Shown here: positions 8,177 to 17,633 of the stretch, one piece after another | Layout of the letters: the number at the start of each line of letters is the position of its first letter | Position numbering within the stretch: the first letter of the stretch is position 1 | Notes under the pieces: model-generated | Told to the model about the DNA's origin: nothing | Seen by the model: only the letters and a program-made list of their open reading frames with translations | The model's database searches: none | Assembly: GCA_036011305.1 (NCBI GenBank) | Contig: DASCNA010000074.1 | Span: forward strand, 1 to 43,142 | Source of the DNA: DASCNA01 sp036011305 | GTDB taxonomy: Bacteria > Verrucomicrobiota > Lentisphaeria > Victivallales > GWF2-38-69 | Direction: 5' to 3' | DNA length: 43,142 nucleotides | Made by a program: the position numbers and the translations under genes

Positions 8177-8671
8177 TCAAATTACTCCATTATAATTCAA
8201 GATAGAAAGCGTAAAATCAAAAACACTCCTTTCCAGCTCAGAAATACTTTTTGTAAACATCTTTATTGAAGGTAAATCTACCACACCAAGAAACAAACTA
8301 TCTAGTTCTGTAATCTCGTGTGATATTTTAGCAAGTTTAAGACAAGGATCAATATTGTCTTTCCATAATGTTTTATGATAATCTCCCCAGTTTAAAAAAC
8401 AAATTTTAACCGGTAATTTACCTGATCCATTCGGAGCCTGCGAGAACAGAGTAAATATCGCAAATTTACGAACTGTATCTAAATTAAGTTTTACCTCAAT
8501 AGAAGTTCCAATAGTTCCATGTGTTCTTTCAACTACATTCAAAAACAATTCATTGGATTCATTTCCCAATTCAACTACATTGTATTTCCTAATCTGTCCT
8601 AAATTGAAATCATAATATTTTAAAATATCGAATAATGATTTTTCATTACCTGTTCTATCTCTTTTTATCAT
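8177..8671 (-). CDS. Hypothetical protein
   Basis: A 164-residue soluble protein with no recognised family. It has mixed alpha/beta composition, begins MIKRDRTGNEKSLFDILKYY, contains the segment SQAPNGSGKLPVKICFLNWGDYH and ends with amphipathic helices (ISELERSVFDFTLSIL). There is no signal peptide or membrane helix. It lies 52 bp after the esterase gene on the same strand and could be cotranscribed with it. The MITE-like repeat follows just downstream of its stop codon. No function is proposed. Confidence 0.5.
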   Translation of the reverse strand: MIKRDRTGNEKSLFDILKYYDFNLGQIRKYNVVELGNESNELFLNVVERTHGTIGTSIEVKLNLDTVRKFAIFTLFSQAPNGSGKLPVKICFLNWGDYHKTLWKDNIDPCLKLAKISHEITELDSLFLGVVDLPSIKMFTKSISELERSVFDFTLSILNYNGVI

Positions 8672-8723
8672 CCTGTTTTTTTCCTATATATAATTACCGC
8701 AGTTTATAATTTTACATAAATAA

Positions 8724-9707
8724 TCATCGATACTGCTCGAATTCATATTTTAATATGTCACTCAATTCTGAAAAAACAGTCTCTACTTTGCCAATAATTC
8801 CATCCATGTTCAGGAAAGCATGAATTAGTCCACCATATCTGATACACTTTACCGCCACGCCTGCTGAATCCAGTTTTTGAGCATATTGCTCACCTTCATC
8901 TCTCAACACATCATATTCTGCAGTTATTATAAAAGCCGGAGGTAAACCTTCCATATTATCATTTAATAGCGGAGAGGCATAGATGTTGTATTTATCGTTC
9001 TCGTCAGCCAGGTAATTATCTACATACCATTGAACTTTTTCTCTGCTAAGTCCATAGCCTACTTTCAATTCACAATAAGAATCTGTATCAAATGCAGAAA
9101 CATTTAAAGAGGGATATAAAAGCATTTGAAAAACAATTTTATATTTGGAGTTTTTGCTGTATTTAACTGCTAGAGCAGCGGCTAAAGTACCACCTCCACT
9201 GTCACCACCAACAGCTACTGAATTAGGTTCACCGTTATATTCCATAATGTTATCTATAATCCATTCAAAAACATTACAGACATCATTAAACCCTGAAGGA
9301 AATTTATTATCAGGACTTAACCTATAATCAACTGCAACAACAATACAGCCTGCTCTATTACAAAAAGCTCTGCATATATTATCATGTGTGTCAAGATTAC
9401 ATGTCATCAACCCTCCACCGTGTATATATAAAAATACAGAAAAAGGACCGTTTCCTGATGGCGTATATACTCTAACCGGAATTTTTATATCGGGACTGTC
9501 AATTAGTAAATCATTAATTTTTCCAACACTGTCATGTCTCTTTGCTTTGTAGCATTCAGTAAAGAGTTTATTCGCCGTCTCTTTAAATTCAGTAAAATCA
9601 ACTTTTGAATAATCAGGTGGTTGAGCACTGTTCATAATATCAAGCAAAGCTGTAACCTGAGGGTCAAGTTTCCCATTTTCAAAACGCGTTATTATTTTAA
9701 AAGGCAT
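8724..9707 (-). CDS. Alpha/beta hydrolase, hormone-sensitive-lipase (acetyl esterase) family
   Basis: Hydrolyses short-chain carboxylic esters in the cytoplasm. All family hallmarks are present: the oxyanion-hole motif HGGG at residues 96-99, the nucleophile elbow GDSGGG at 168-173 with catalytic Ser170, Asp266 in AEYDVLRDEG and His296 in GLIHAF. At 327 residues it has the usual length, including the N-terminal cap. There is no signal peptide. The start MPFKIITRFENGKLDPQV matches the usual beginning of this family (L-D-P before the cap helix). Its natural substrate is not evident from the neighbours. Confidence 0.92.
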   Translation of the reverse strand: MPFKIITRFENGKLDPQVTALLDIMNSAQPPDYSKVDFTEFKETANKLFTECYKAKRHDSVGKINDLLIDSPDIKIPVRVYTPSGNGPFSVFLYIHGGGLMTCNLDTHDNICRAFCNRAGCIVVAVDYRLSPDNKFPSGFNDVCNVFEWIIDNIMEYNGEPNSVAVGGDSGGGTLAAALAVKYSKNSKYKIVFQMLLYPSLNVSAFDTDSYCELKVGYGLSREKVQWYVDNYLADENDKYNIYASPLLNDNMEGLPPAFIITAEYDVLRDEGEQYAQKLDSAGVAVKCIRYGGLIHAFLNMDGIIGKVETVFSELSDILKYEFEQYR

Positions 9708-10039
9708 TTTTTTCTCCAGAATAAGAAATAAAAATTATTAAAATCCATTTATTAATATAATCTCATAATGCCGGACGGCAAGAACATAGAAACAGAGCTA
9801 TATAATAAATAAAAATGTATTACAGGTATTAAATTTAATTTATATAAATTAATGACTGTCAGCCAAAAACAGATATTGTAAGATAATTGTTTTTATATAT
9901 AATTTTAAATATAAACTTATTAACCTGCTTAACTTCCTAAGGCAAATATGTTACTGATAATTTTGATTCTTAGTTATTAAGCTGATAAAAATAACGGCGA
10001 TTTTTTTATATAATAAATGACATAATAAGTTGGTAAAAA
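9708..10039. other. Intergenic region, 332 bp, between divergent genes
   Basis: This very AT-rich gap must contain divergent promoters for the esterase (minus) and iadA (plus). The clearest element is TATAAT at 10009-10014, 26 bp before the iadA ATG, without a convincing -35 box. A tiny GC-rich hairpin TGCCG-GA-CGGCA lies at 9768-9779. No gene, RNA or repeat is recognised. Confidence 0.4.
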
Positions 10040-11221
10040 ATGATTACACTGATACAAAATGGTGAAGTTTATTCTCCTGATCATTTAGGGAAAAAAGATA
10101 TATTATGTATTAATGATAAAATATTTAAAATTGATAAAAATATAAATATTGATCAAAAAATAGATCTTACCGCCAAAAACCTGCAGTACAATTATCTGGA
10201 TGCATCGGGAAAAACAATTATTCCGGGAATTATAGATCAGCATGTCCATACAATAGGTGGAGGAGGTGAAGCAGGTTTTTCATCAAGAATTTCAGAAGTA
10301 AAACTATCAACATTAGTCTCAGGCGGTGTAACAACTGTATTAGGATTATTAGGAACTGACGGCACTACCAGAAGCCTTTACACTTTACTGGCCAAAACCA
10401 GATCATTGGAAGAAAGAGGAATTACAAGCTATATGCTTTCAGGATCTTATGAGTATCCATCCCCGTCAATAACAGGAAGTATCAGAGAAGATATAATACT
10501 GATTGATAAAGTTATCGGGGTTAAAATTGCTGTTTCTGATCATAGATCATCTTATGTAACAGTAAAAGAACTTGCAAGAACTGTTTCGAATGCCAGAACA
10601 GCAGGCATGTTAAGCAGAAAAGCCGGAACAGCTACAATTCATACAGGTTCAGGCAAAGATAAACTGGATTTAGTTTTTGAAACTCTAAGTAAAACTGATA
10701 TTCCAATTAAGCATTTTCTCCCTACGCATCTAAACAGAAATGAAACTATTCTCTTTGAAGCTATAAAATTTGGAAAAATGGGCGGTTTTATAGACTTTAC
10801 AACAGTTCCTTTAAGAAAAAAACATCATCTTTTTTCCGCAGGAGAAGCTTTAAAAGAAGCTTTAATCTGCAAAGTTCCATTGGATAATATTACTTTCAGT
10901 TCAGATGGAAACGGCAGCTGGAGTAAATATGACAAAAGAGGACATTTAACCAAAATTGGTTCTTCAAGTCCACATAGTCTTTTTCAAGAAATCAGACATT
11001 TAATAACCGAAGATAACTATTCTATTACTGATGCAATAAAACCTGTAACTTTAAATGTAGCTAAAGCTCTTCACCTTTACCCGCATAAAGGGACTTTACA
11101 GGAAAAAAGCGATGCTGATATTTTGATTCTTGATAAAGATATGAATGTGGATACTGTAATCGCCAGAGGAAACTTTATGATCAAGGAGAAAAAGGCTCTT
11201 AAAAAAGAAATGTTTGAATAA
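10040..11221 (+). CDS. iadA: Isoaspartyl dipeptidase (beta-aspartyl peptidase)
   Basis: A binuclear-zinc amidohydrolase that cleaves beta-Asp-X dipeptides left by degradation of proteins containing isoaspartate. The 393-residue protein aligns position for position with the E. coli enzyme through much of the active site: His68 and His70 in GIIDQHVHT, the bridging Lys162 in GVKIAVSD, His201 in ATIHTGS, His230 in LPTHLNR and the catalytic Asp at 289 in SSDGNGS. The GGGGEAGF loop that recognises the substrate alpha-amino group is also present. It is convergent with the XRE-PAS pseudogene (8 bp between ends). With the dipeptide epimerase at 18412 and the peptidase-like hydrolase at 27059 it forms a loose peptide-use theme. 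Confidence 0.95.
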   Translation: MITLIQNGEVYSPDHLGKKDILCINDKIFKIDKNINIDQKIDLTAKNLQYNYLDASGKTIIPGIIDQHVHTIGGGGEAGFSSRISEVKLSTLVSGGVTTVLGLLGTDGTTRSLYTLLAKTRSLEERGITSYMLSGSYEYPSPSITGSIREDIILIDKVIGVKIAVSDHRSSYVTVKELARTVSNARTAGMLSRKAGTATIHTGSGKDKLDLVFETLSKTDIPIKHFLPTHLNRNETILFEAIKFGKMGGFIDFTTVPLRKKHHLFSAGEALKEALICKVPLDNITFSSDGNGSWSKYDKRGHLTKIGSSSPHSLFQEIRHLITEDNYSITDAIKPVTLNVAKALHLYPHKGTLQEKSDADILILDKDMNVDTVIARGNFMIKEKKALKKEMFE

Positions 11222-11229
11222 ACACTTTT

Positions 11230-12783
11230 TTAATTTTTAATTTTACTTTTCCCGTCAGCTAAGCCTTTATTATAAGCATCAGTTATTTTTTGCTGTACTT
11301 CTAAATCTGCTTCTTTTATTGATGAAATATCCCTCAAAGTAACAACTCTGCAGGCTAACCCGTTGATTTTATTATTTTTTACTACATTCTGAACCCAGAC
11401 AATAGTACCGTCCGGTTTTATTATTCTGTATTCAATAATTTGTTCACGAAGTTTATTAATACGATTAGAATTATTTTTATTTAGCAGTTTACTCCTGTCA
11501 ACTGGTGCAATTATATTATTCTTCCAGAAATCATGTCCTTTTTCATATAATAGGTCAAGGGAATAGCCTGTTATTCTAGAAACAGTTTTATTTAAATATA
11601 AATATTTTTGAGTTTTATTTTCAACAATAGCCAAACCGTCTTTCATTATTTCAACATTTATTTCTAGCAGCTCCATTTTTTCCTGAGCTTTTTTGGTTTC
11701 AGTAATATCCTCTACAATTGAGTATTCAAACTCTTCTTCCCCTATAGCAGTAGTATACAAAAAATGCTTAACCCATTTTACTGATTTATCATCACTTTGG
11801 ATTCTATATATTAGCTCTTCACTATTATGCATTATTTCTTGTTTAATTCTTTTTTTATCATCTTTGTGTATAAAATCCAGCCACTTGTTTACATTTATAT
11901 AAAATTCACTTTTATTGATTTTATATAAATTTCCAACTGCGTTATTGACATAAATATAATGTTTATAAGGTTCTTTTTTTATAATCCAGATAACATGTTC
12001 AAGTTTATCCAGTACTGTTTCAGTATAATAAGCCTGTTTTTTAGCAACCTGTTCACCAGTCGTATCCAGTAAAGAACATATAATATTTTCAACTTCTCCG
12101 GAAGAATCAAAAACAGGTTTAATAGATATAGTACCAGTTCCAATCTGTCCGAAAGATCTTGGTATGGAAATTACTTCATCATCTATTGCAATCTTATTCT
12201 CAAACACTCGCTTTTCCAATTCTTCAAGTTCAATCCATTTATACTGTCCGGTCCAAATGTCACTGCTTCTACGGCCTAAGACTGATTCTATATCTGAAAA
12301 TCCAAAATATAAAAGAAAGCGATGATTTACAAAAGAAAACTTCATTCTCCTGTTTTTGCAGTAAACTAATGTACCTATAGAATTAATAATATTATTCAAA
12401 AAACTACTGTCCTTTTTCAATTCAATATTTTCCCAGGACATTATCTCTATTTTTTTCTGAAAATTAACTAATAACTGCTGCTTCTGCGATTCAGTTTTTG
12501 TTGAAAAATCAAATATACTTTTATCAAATGGATTCAGGTTAGAATAATAATGAGGTAGTAGTTCATCCTCGCTGTCTAAATCAGAAATTGCAGTTACAGC
12601 AATTTTCAACTTATCTGCAACTAAACGGATATTATATTCTGACGGAACACTGCTTCATAATTCCCATCTTTGAAGTGTTTTAAAAGATTTACCAATTGAA
12701 GCTGCCAGTTCTTTTTGGGTTATTTTTCTTTTCTTTCTTAGTTCTTTAAATTTTTCTTTATAAAACATAAGCAAATCAGTCAT
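11230..12783 (-). pseudogene. XRE-PAS transcriptional regulator interrupted by TGA
   Basis: The full frame of 517 codons runs from ATG 12783 and is broken only by TGA at 12655-12657 (codon 43). The first part encodes an XRE helix-turn-helix (FKELRKKRKITQKELAASIG, then SFKTLQRWEL, stop, SSVPSEYNIRLVADKL). The stop falls where the intact paralogue at 22989-24185 has Gly (WERGERRPS), so GGA to TGA is likely. Downstream a 459-codon frame open from a TTG carries three PAS-like domains (full-length residues about 126-238, 255-370 and 373-490); the linker MSWENIELKKDSSFLNNIIN precedes the first. Without the DNA-binding part the remaining protein could only sense. It diverges from the enolase-superfamily operon at 12916, probably its former target. 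Confidence 0.8.
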
Positions 12784-12881
12784 TTGATACATTTATTTAT
12801 AATATATATATATTATAAGTCAATTGTCTCTTTTAATCAAGCTGTCAGCATATTTTTAACTTTTAATACTCTCTTTACAGG

Positions 12882-12909
12882 TATAATTTAAAAGTAGAAA
12901 AAAAGGAGA
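12882..12909 (+). promoter_or_regulatory. Probable -10 box and strong ribosome binding site of the 12916 operon
   Basis: TATAAT (12882-12887) lies in the 132-bp gap between the XRE-PAS pseudogene and the first enolase-superfamily gene; no good -35 is seen at 17 bp, so activator-dependence is possible. AAAGGAGAGG follows and ends 6 bp before the ATG at 12916, a strong ribosome binding site. Confidence 0.45.
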
Positions 12910-12915
12910 GGAAAA

Positions 12916-14022
12916 ATGAAAATAAAAGATGTTAAAATTCAGATAATTGAAAGAAATTATAATTTAGGTAATAATGCAAACCTTTCTTTCGGGGAATTAT
13001 CTTTTTTAGATAAATTAGGTATAGTTCCAATTCTAACTATAATTACAGATACCGGTATTCAGGGTAACTCATTCGGATTCAGCGGTAAAAAAGTTGCACC
13101 TTATCTAGATTTTCTAAAGCCTCTCCTGCTTGGTAAAAATCCATTGTTTCGAGAAGAATTATGGCAGAAGTTAAGGGCTGAAATCAGACATGGATTCATA
13201 CCGTCAATGGTGCAGGGCATGATAGATGTAGCACTCTGGGACATAGCAGGCAAAGCTGCTGGAATGCCGATATACAAAATGCTTGGAGCTTATCGTGAAA
13301 AAGTCAGAGTCTATTCTTCTTTACCTGTTATTCCAACTCCGGAAGATACAGTAAAGGCTGTTATTATATACAAGAATATGGGTATAACAGCCAGTAAGCT
13401 TCACGTACCGGGAATTGCAGATACAGACATCGAAATATGTAAAGCTGTAAGAAAAGCTGTCGGTGATAAATATACTCTTATGCTAGATCCAGCAGGTGCA
13501 TACAACCATGATGAAGCATTAAAAGTCGGCAGAGAGATTGAGAAATTAAATTTTTAATGGTACGAAGAACCTATATCTGATATGGATATAACAGGCCTTA
13601 CCCAACTGTGCAGAGACCTCGATATCCCCATTGCATATCAGTCATATCATCCAAATAACTTCTATACTATGGCACACCGTATCAAAAATGAAGCAATAGA
13701 TATTATTCGTGCAGATGCATTATTCGGAGACGGTATAAGCGCACTTAAGAAAACTGCAACTTTAGCTGAAGCATTCGGAATGCGATGTGAAATGCTTACA
13801 CAGTTCGACCCTATTATGAACTCAGCGAGCCTTAATGTAATGTGTTCTGTAAAAAACTGTAAATTCTTTGAATATCTGACCATTAATCATGTCCTTGACT
13901 ACGGAGTAAAACAGCCGTTGCTCATAGATAAAGAAGGATATATTCATGTACCTAAAGGGCCAGGTCTCGGCATGGAAATAGACTGGGATTTTATTAATAA
14001 AAATACAATTCTAAGTTTATAG
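12916..14022 (+). pseudogene. Mandelate racemase/muconate lactonizing family protein, first paralogue, interrupted by TAA
   Basis: A 368-codon enolase-superfamily gene cut by a single TAA at 13555-13557 (codon 214). The paralogue at 14772 has Tyr214 there and the frame resumes at once with WYEEPISDMD. The capping domain (residues 1-130) and the barrel are otherwise complete, with no length difference from the paralogue. Visible positions: Lys161-Leu-His163 in place of the usual KxK, Asp191 in LMLDP, and Glu-Glu-Pro after the stop. The third metal position has YQS instead of a Glu/Asp motif. Its EMLTQFDP has Leu where the paralogue has His294. So it had already diverged in chemistry before the stop appeared. 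It is the first gene of the operon. Confidence 0.85.
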
Positions 14023-14085
14023 TGAAATGTGATTTTAATTAATCTTAAAGATTAATAAAACGAATAAAAATTAGAGATAAATATT

Positions 14086-14742
14086 ATGAAAAGTAAAAAT
14101 GTAGATATATTTCAACATGATTCTTGTACAGAAGAGTATGATTCTTGGGTTCAGAATGAATCTAACCCTATGCGGGCAGGTTACAAACAAACACTGAATT
14201 GGGTCGCTGATGTATCAAATGTTCATAACCCTAAAATCATTCTGGAGATGGGGTCGGGCACAGGAACTCTTACACAGCAATTAAAGAACTATGACACCAT
14301 TGTTTGTGTTGACGCTTCAATTGAAATGATAAAACAAGCCAAGAATAAATTATTAAACTTAGATAAAATCCATTATAAATTATGCGATTTTCTTGAATTT
14401 TTTGATTCAAACACAAATAAGTTTGAAATGATTGTAAGCACCTATGCACTCCATCACCTGACAGAAGAGGAAAAAGAGTTGTTTTTTCAAAATGCGATCT
14501 CTACTCTGGAGCCAAACGGTCATATAATTATTGGTGATATAATGTTCTTTGATCAGGAGAAAAAGAACGAAATCATTCAATTTTACAAAAAGGAAGATCA
14601 AAAAGAAGTTTTGGAACTTATTAAAACACAGTATTTTTGGGATATCTCGCAAACTAAAACTACCTTAGGAAAATTAGGCTTTTCATGTCGAGAATTTCAA
14701 TTTTCACAATTGTCCTGGGGTTTAGATTGCTTTAAGGCGTGA
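14086..14742 (+). CDS. Class I SAM-dependent methyltransferase, YrrT-like
   Basis: A 218-residue Rossmann-fold methyltransferase. Motif I is ILEMGSGTGTLTQQL (residues about 51-65), the acidic motif II is IVCVDAS, and the post-motif segment MIVSTYALHHLTEEEK closely resembles Bacillus YrrT and related small-molecule methyltransferases. YrrT sits in a methionine-recycling operon, but its reaction is not established, so the substrate here stays open. It lies between the two enolase-superfamily paralogues (63 bp after the first, 29 bp before the second), which suggests that methylation belongs to the same pathway. The ribosome binding site is weak. Confidence 0.85.
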   Translation: MKSKNVDIFQHDSCTEEYDSWVQNESNPMRAGYKQTLNWVADVSNVHNPKIILEMGSGTGTLTQQLKNYDTIVCVDASIEMIKQAKNKLLNLDKIHYKLCDFLEFFDSNTNKFEMIVSTYALHHLTEEEKELFFQNAISTLEPNGHIIIGDIMFFDQEKKNEIIQFYKKEDQKEVLELIKTQYFWDISQTKTTLGKLGFSCREFQFSQLSWGLDCFKA

Positions 14743-14771
14743 CTAAAACAGGCTTAATAAAGGAATTTATA

Positions 14772-15878
14772 ATGAAAGTTAAAGATATCAAGATTCAGGT
14801 TATCAATAGAAAAGTTATCCTTGACGAAGGAACTGATCTTTCCCATGAAGGAGTATCTTTTGCGGATAGATTTGCCGATGTTTGCATATTTACAATAATT
14901 ACTGATAATGGCATCCACGGCACTTCTTTTGGATTCAGCGGCAGGAAGACTGCTCCGTACCTAACATTAGTTAAACCGCTACTAATAGGAAAAGATCCTC
15001 TATGCAGAGAAAAAATCTGGCATCTTATATGGAATCAGAGCAGAGAACAGTTTTATCCTCAAATCATTTTAGGGATGATAGATGTAGCTCTTTGGGATAT
15101 TGCCGGCAAAGAAGCTAATCTTCCTATTTACAAACTTCTTGGAGCATATCGTGATAAAGTACCGGCCTATGCTTCTACGCCTATGTTTTCAAGTTTAGAA
15201 GAATACATAAATAAAGTGCAGGAATACCGTAGAAGAGGTTTTACTGCAATAAAACTTCATATTCCGTTTGGAGCACTCAAAGACATAGAAGTATGTAAAG
15301 CCGTAAGGCAAGCCGCTGGAGATGACTTGATACTCATGCTTGATCCAATAGGAACTTATGATCATCGAGAAGCCCTGATGGTTGGCAGGGAATTGGAAAA
15401 ATTAAATTTCTACTGGTATGAAGAACCCGTTTCTGACATGGATACAACAGGTCTTAGTAAACTTTGCAATAAACTGGATATACCAATTGCCATGCAGTCA
15501 GCTCATCCTGGTAATTTTTATTCAAGAGCCACCAGAATTACTCAGGGAGCAATTGATATTATACGTGGAGACGTACTTTATAGTGAAGGTATAACTTCTC
15601 TCAAAAAAACAGCTGCTCTTGCAGAAGCTTTTAACATGAAATGTGAAATCCATGGTCTATTTGATCCCATAATGAATGCCGCTAATCTTCATGTAACCTG
15701 TGCTATAAAAAACTGTGATTTCTATGAATACATAGCATTGGATGAAATCTCTGAATTCGGAATAAAACAAGGTATAAAGATTGATGATAAGGGATATGCT
15801 CATGTTCCTCAAAAACCTGGAATTGGTTTGGAAATAGATTGGGATTATATCAATAAGTGCACTGTTAAAACTTTATAA
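14772..15878 (+). CDS. Mandelate racemase/muconate lactonizing (enolase superfamily) protein, intact paralogue
   Basis: A 368-residue enolase-superfamily enzyme; such proteins abstract a proton alpha to a carboxylate in acid racemases and sugar-acid dehydratases. Start ATG 14772 has AAAGGA 8 bp upstream; an in-frame GTG at 14739 would overlap the preceding gene and is less likely. N-terminal capping domain residues 1-130, then the barrel. Candidate catalytic residues: Lys161-Leu-His163 (a KxH motif), Asp191 and Glu217 as metal ligands, and an Asp267-His294 dyad (IIRGDVL, CEIHGLFDP). At the end of the fifth barrel strand, where Glu or Asp normally supplies the third metal ligand, it has AMQSAHPG. 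The specific substrate cannot be named. Confidence 0.88.
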   Translation: MKVKDIKIQVINRKVILDEGTDLSHEGVSFADRFADVCIFTIITDNGIHGTSFGFSGRKTAPYLTLVKPLLIGKDPLCREKIWHLIWNQSREQFYPQIILGMIDVALWDIAGKEANLPIYKLLGAYRDKVPAYASTPMFSSLEEYINKVQEYRRRGFTAIKLHIPFGALKDIEVCKAVRQAAGDDLILMLDPIGTYDHREALMVGRELEKLNFYWYEEPVSDMDTTGLSKLCNKLDIPIAMQSAHPGNFYSRATRITQGAIDIIRGDVLYSEGITSLKKTAALAEAFNMKCEIHGLFDPIMNAANLHVTCAIKNCDFYEYIALDEISEFGIKQGIKIDDKGYAHVPQKPGIGLEIDWDYINKCTVKTL

Positions 15879-15902
15879 AAACAGCAACGAAAGGAATTGA
15901 TC

Positions 15903-16562
15903 ATGAAAGTCATAGCAATAAATGGAAGCCCAAGAAAAAATGGTAATACTTCAGTTTTAATTCAAACTGTTTTTGAAGAATTAAACAGAGAAGGAATAGA
16001 AACGGAAGAAATAAATATCGGAAAGACAAACTTTAAGGGGTGTATTGCCTGTAATAAATGCTGGAAAACAAGAGATGGTCGCTGTGCCATTCCAGATCAT
16101 AACTTTAATGAAATCGTAGATAAGTTGAGAGAAGCCGATGGAATTATTTTAGGCTCACCTGTTTATTTGGGTGATGTGTCAGGTCAAATGAAAACATTTA
16201 TGGATCGAGTATCTTATGCATCAACTGGTGCTGGCGAAATATTTAAAAGAAAAGTTGGAGCATCCATTGCAGCGGCAAGAAGACAGGGAACTATACCTAC
16301 AATAAACACTTTAAACTCTTTCTTCAGTAGTTCTCAAATGATAATTGTTAGTTCTAATTATTGGAATTTTGGACTCGGTATGATTGAGGGCGAAGTTAAT
16401 TCTGATGCTGAAGGCTTGCAAACTATGAGAAATCTGGGCAAAAATATGGCATGGACTATGAAATCACTTCAGAAAGCTAACCTGCCTGAACCTGATACTG
16501 GATTCAATGTTATCTCAAAAATAAACTTCGAAACTATTAACATTAACTCTGTAAATAGATAA
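15903..16562 (+). CDS. Flavodoxin-family NAD(P)H-dependent oxidoreductase (iron-sulfur-flavoprotein-like)
   Basis: An FMN-binding reductase of 219 residues. The phosphate loop NGSPRKNGNTS is at residues 6-16, and the second flavin loop is SPVYLGDVSGQMKTFMDR. After the first beta-alpha unit comes the cysteine cluster CIACNKCWKTRDGRC, found in the iron-sulfur flavoprotein and related branches; it may hold a cluster or a redox-active disulfide. The ATG at 15903 is preferred because AAAGGA lies 7 bp before it; a TTG two codons earlier is also in frame. It follows the second enolase-superfamily gene by 24 bp and is surely in its operon, where it probably supplies electrons for a reduction step. 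Confidence 0.85.
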   Translation: MKVIAINGSPRKNGNTSVLIQTVFEELNREGIETEEINIGKTNFKGCIACNKCWKTRDGRCAIPDHNFNEIVDKLREADGIILGSPVYLGDVSGQMKTFMDRVSYASTGAGEIFKRKVGASIAAARRQGTIPTINTLNSFFSSSQMIIVSSNYWNFGLGMIEGEVNSDAEGLQTMRNLGKNMAWTMKSLQKANLPEPDTGFNVISKINFETININSVNR

Positions 16563-16601
16563 AATTTTAAAACTAATAATAAAAAATATGGAGAAATTAA
16601 A

Positions 16602-17150
16602 ATGTATAACAAAAAAATATTGTATTTCAAAGATGGTGGTGTACAGCATACTATATCGACACTTGAAGCTGTAAAAAAGTGGCTGCCGATTATTAAACCT
16701 GAAGCAGTTATTGTTTCTTCGACAACTGGAGAGTCAGCGTTAAAAGCCGGTCAGATTCTGGGAAAAGAAGACGTACGGATAATAGCAGTTTCATTTCAAG
16801 AGAATTTATGGTCAAAATGGGGCGCTCCGAATAATAATTTTGTACAGGAAAGTAAAAAATTAGGTGTAGAGTTTATACCTGCGAAACCCGTTGTTTCATT
16901 GCTTGACGCAGAACATCCTGATATTGTAAATGCATGGAGAACAATTTCAAGCGGTTTTAAAGTAGCACTTCAGGTAGCGTCAATGTGCGTTGATACTAAC
17001 TTAATTGAATCTGGAGCAAGGATTATAGCTTTAGGCGGCACTGTACACGGTTCAGATACGGCAGTAGCAGCTGAAATATATGGATATAAAGATATTTTAA
17101 AAACAAATGTCAACTGTATACTTGCTATGCCTTCAGCAAAAAGATCCTAG
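16602..17150 (+). CDS. Pyruvate kinase C-terminal-like domain protein
   Basis: A 182-residue stand-alone version of the PK_C alpha/beta domain, the part of pyruvate kinase that binds allosteric effectors. The segment IVSSTTGESALKAGQILG (residues about 37-54) corresponds to the sugar/phosphate-binding loop, and IESGARIIALGGTVHGSDTA (about 136-155) to the second conserved segment. Stand-alone PK_C proteins are known from archaea and bacteria but have no assigned reaction. It is the last gene of the operon starting at 12916 (39 bp after the oxidoreductase, with GGAG as ribosome binding site) and may sense a phosphorylated intermediate. It ends 33 bp before the convergent STAS gene. Confidence 0.75.
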   Translation: MYNKKILYFKDGGVQHTISTLEAVKKWLPIIKPEAVIVSSTTGESALKAGQILGKEDVRIIAVSFQENLWSKWGAPNNNFVQESKKLGVEFIPAKPVVSLLDAEHPDIVNAWRTISSGFKVALQVASMCVDTNLIESGARIIALGGTVHGSDTAVAAEIYGYKDILKTNVNCILAMPSAKRS

Positions 17151-17183
17151 TAGAGTTAAAGAAAAATTACAGTTTACAGGATA

Positions 17184-17480
17184 TTAGGTAGTTATATTAA
17201 GAATTTTAATCATTCCTGCCAGTTTGAAAACGTTAAGAACAGATTTTGCCACATTGACAATACTCATTTTGCCTTTCATTTCTTTTGAAGCGATAAGGCA
17301 TAACCTTAAAAAGCTGGAAGATATGTACGCAACTTCTGCAAGATCAAAAACAACAGATTCTGCATCTTTAATAGAACGCAAAACTGAATCCTCACAATCT
17401 CTTGTTGTAATAAAGTCCATTTTTCTTGCTGTAAAATGACATATAACTTTGCCATTTTCATTCGTACAGTTAACTGACAT
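17184..17480 (-). CDS. STAS-domain protein (anti-sigma factor antagonist-like)
   Basis: A 98-residue single STAS domain. The core VVFDLAEVAYISSSFLRLCL (residues 43-62) matches the phosphorylation loop of SpoIIAA-type antagonists, with Ser55 as the probable phosphorylated residue; the usual DSSG is SSSF here, so the Asp before it and the following Gly are changed. The end VLNVFKLAGMIKIL is the standard C-terminal helix (F.+.G+.++). No kinase partner is encoded nearby, so the switch must be completed elsewhere. It is alone on the minus strand, convergent with the operon at 12916-17150 and divergent from the methyltransferase at 17634. Confidence 0.8.
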   Translation of the reverse strand: MSVNCTNENGKVICHFTARKMDFITTRDCEDSVLRSIKDAESVVFDLAEVAYISSSFLRLCLIASKEMKGKMSIVNVAKSVLNVFKLAGMIKILNITT

Positions 17481-17633
17481 ATCTTGACACTCTTATAACA
17501 AAATAGTTAATAATTTCAAATCATAATCTTCATCTTATATATATAATATATTACTACAGAAATGGAAAAATTAAATACGAATGTATATTAAATTATTATT
17601 TTTCTTAATTTAATAAAATCAGGATAATAAACT

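Noticed and set aside
9768..9779. Short GC hairpin TGCCG-GA-CGGCA in the gap before iadA
   Set aside because: A two-base loop is sterically poor and there is no T tract or conserved context.
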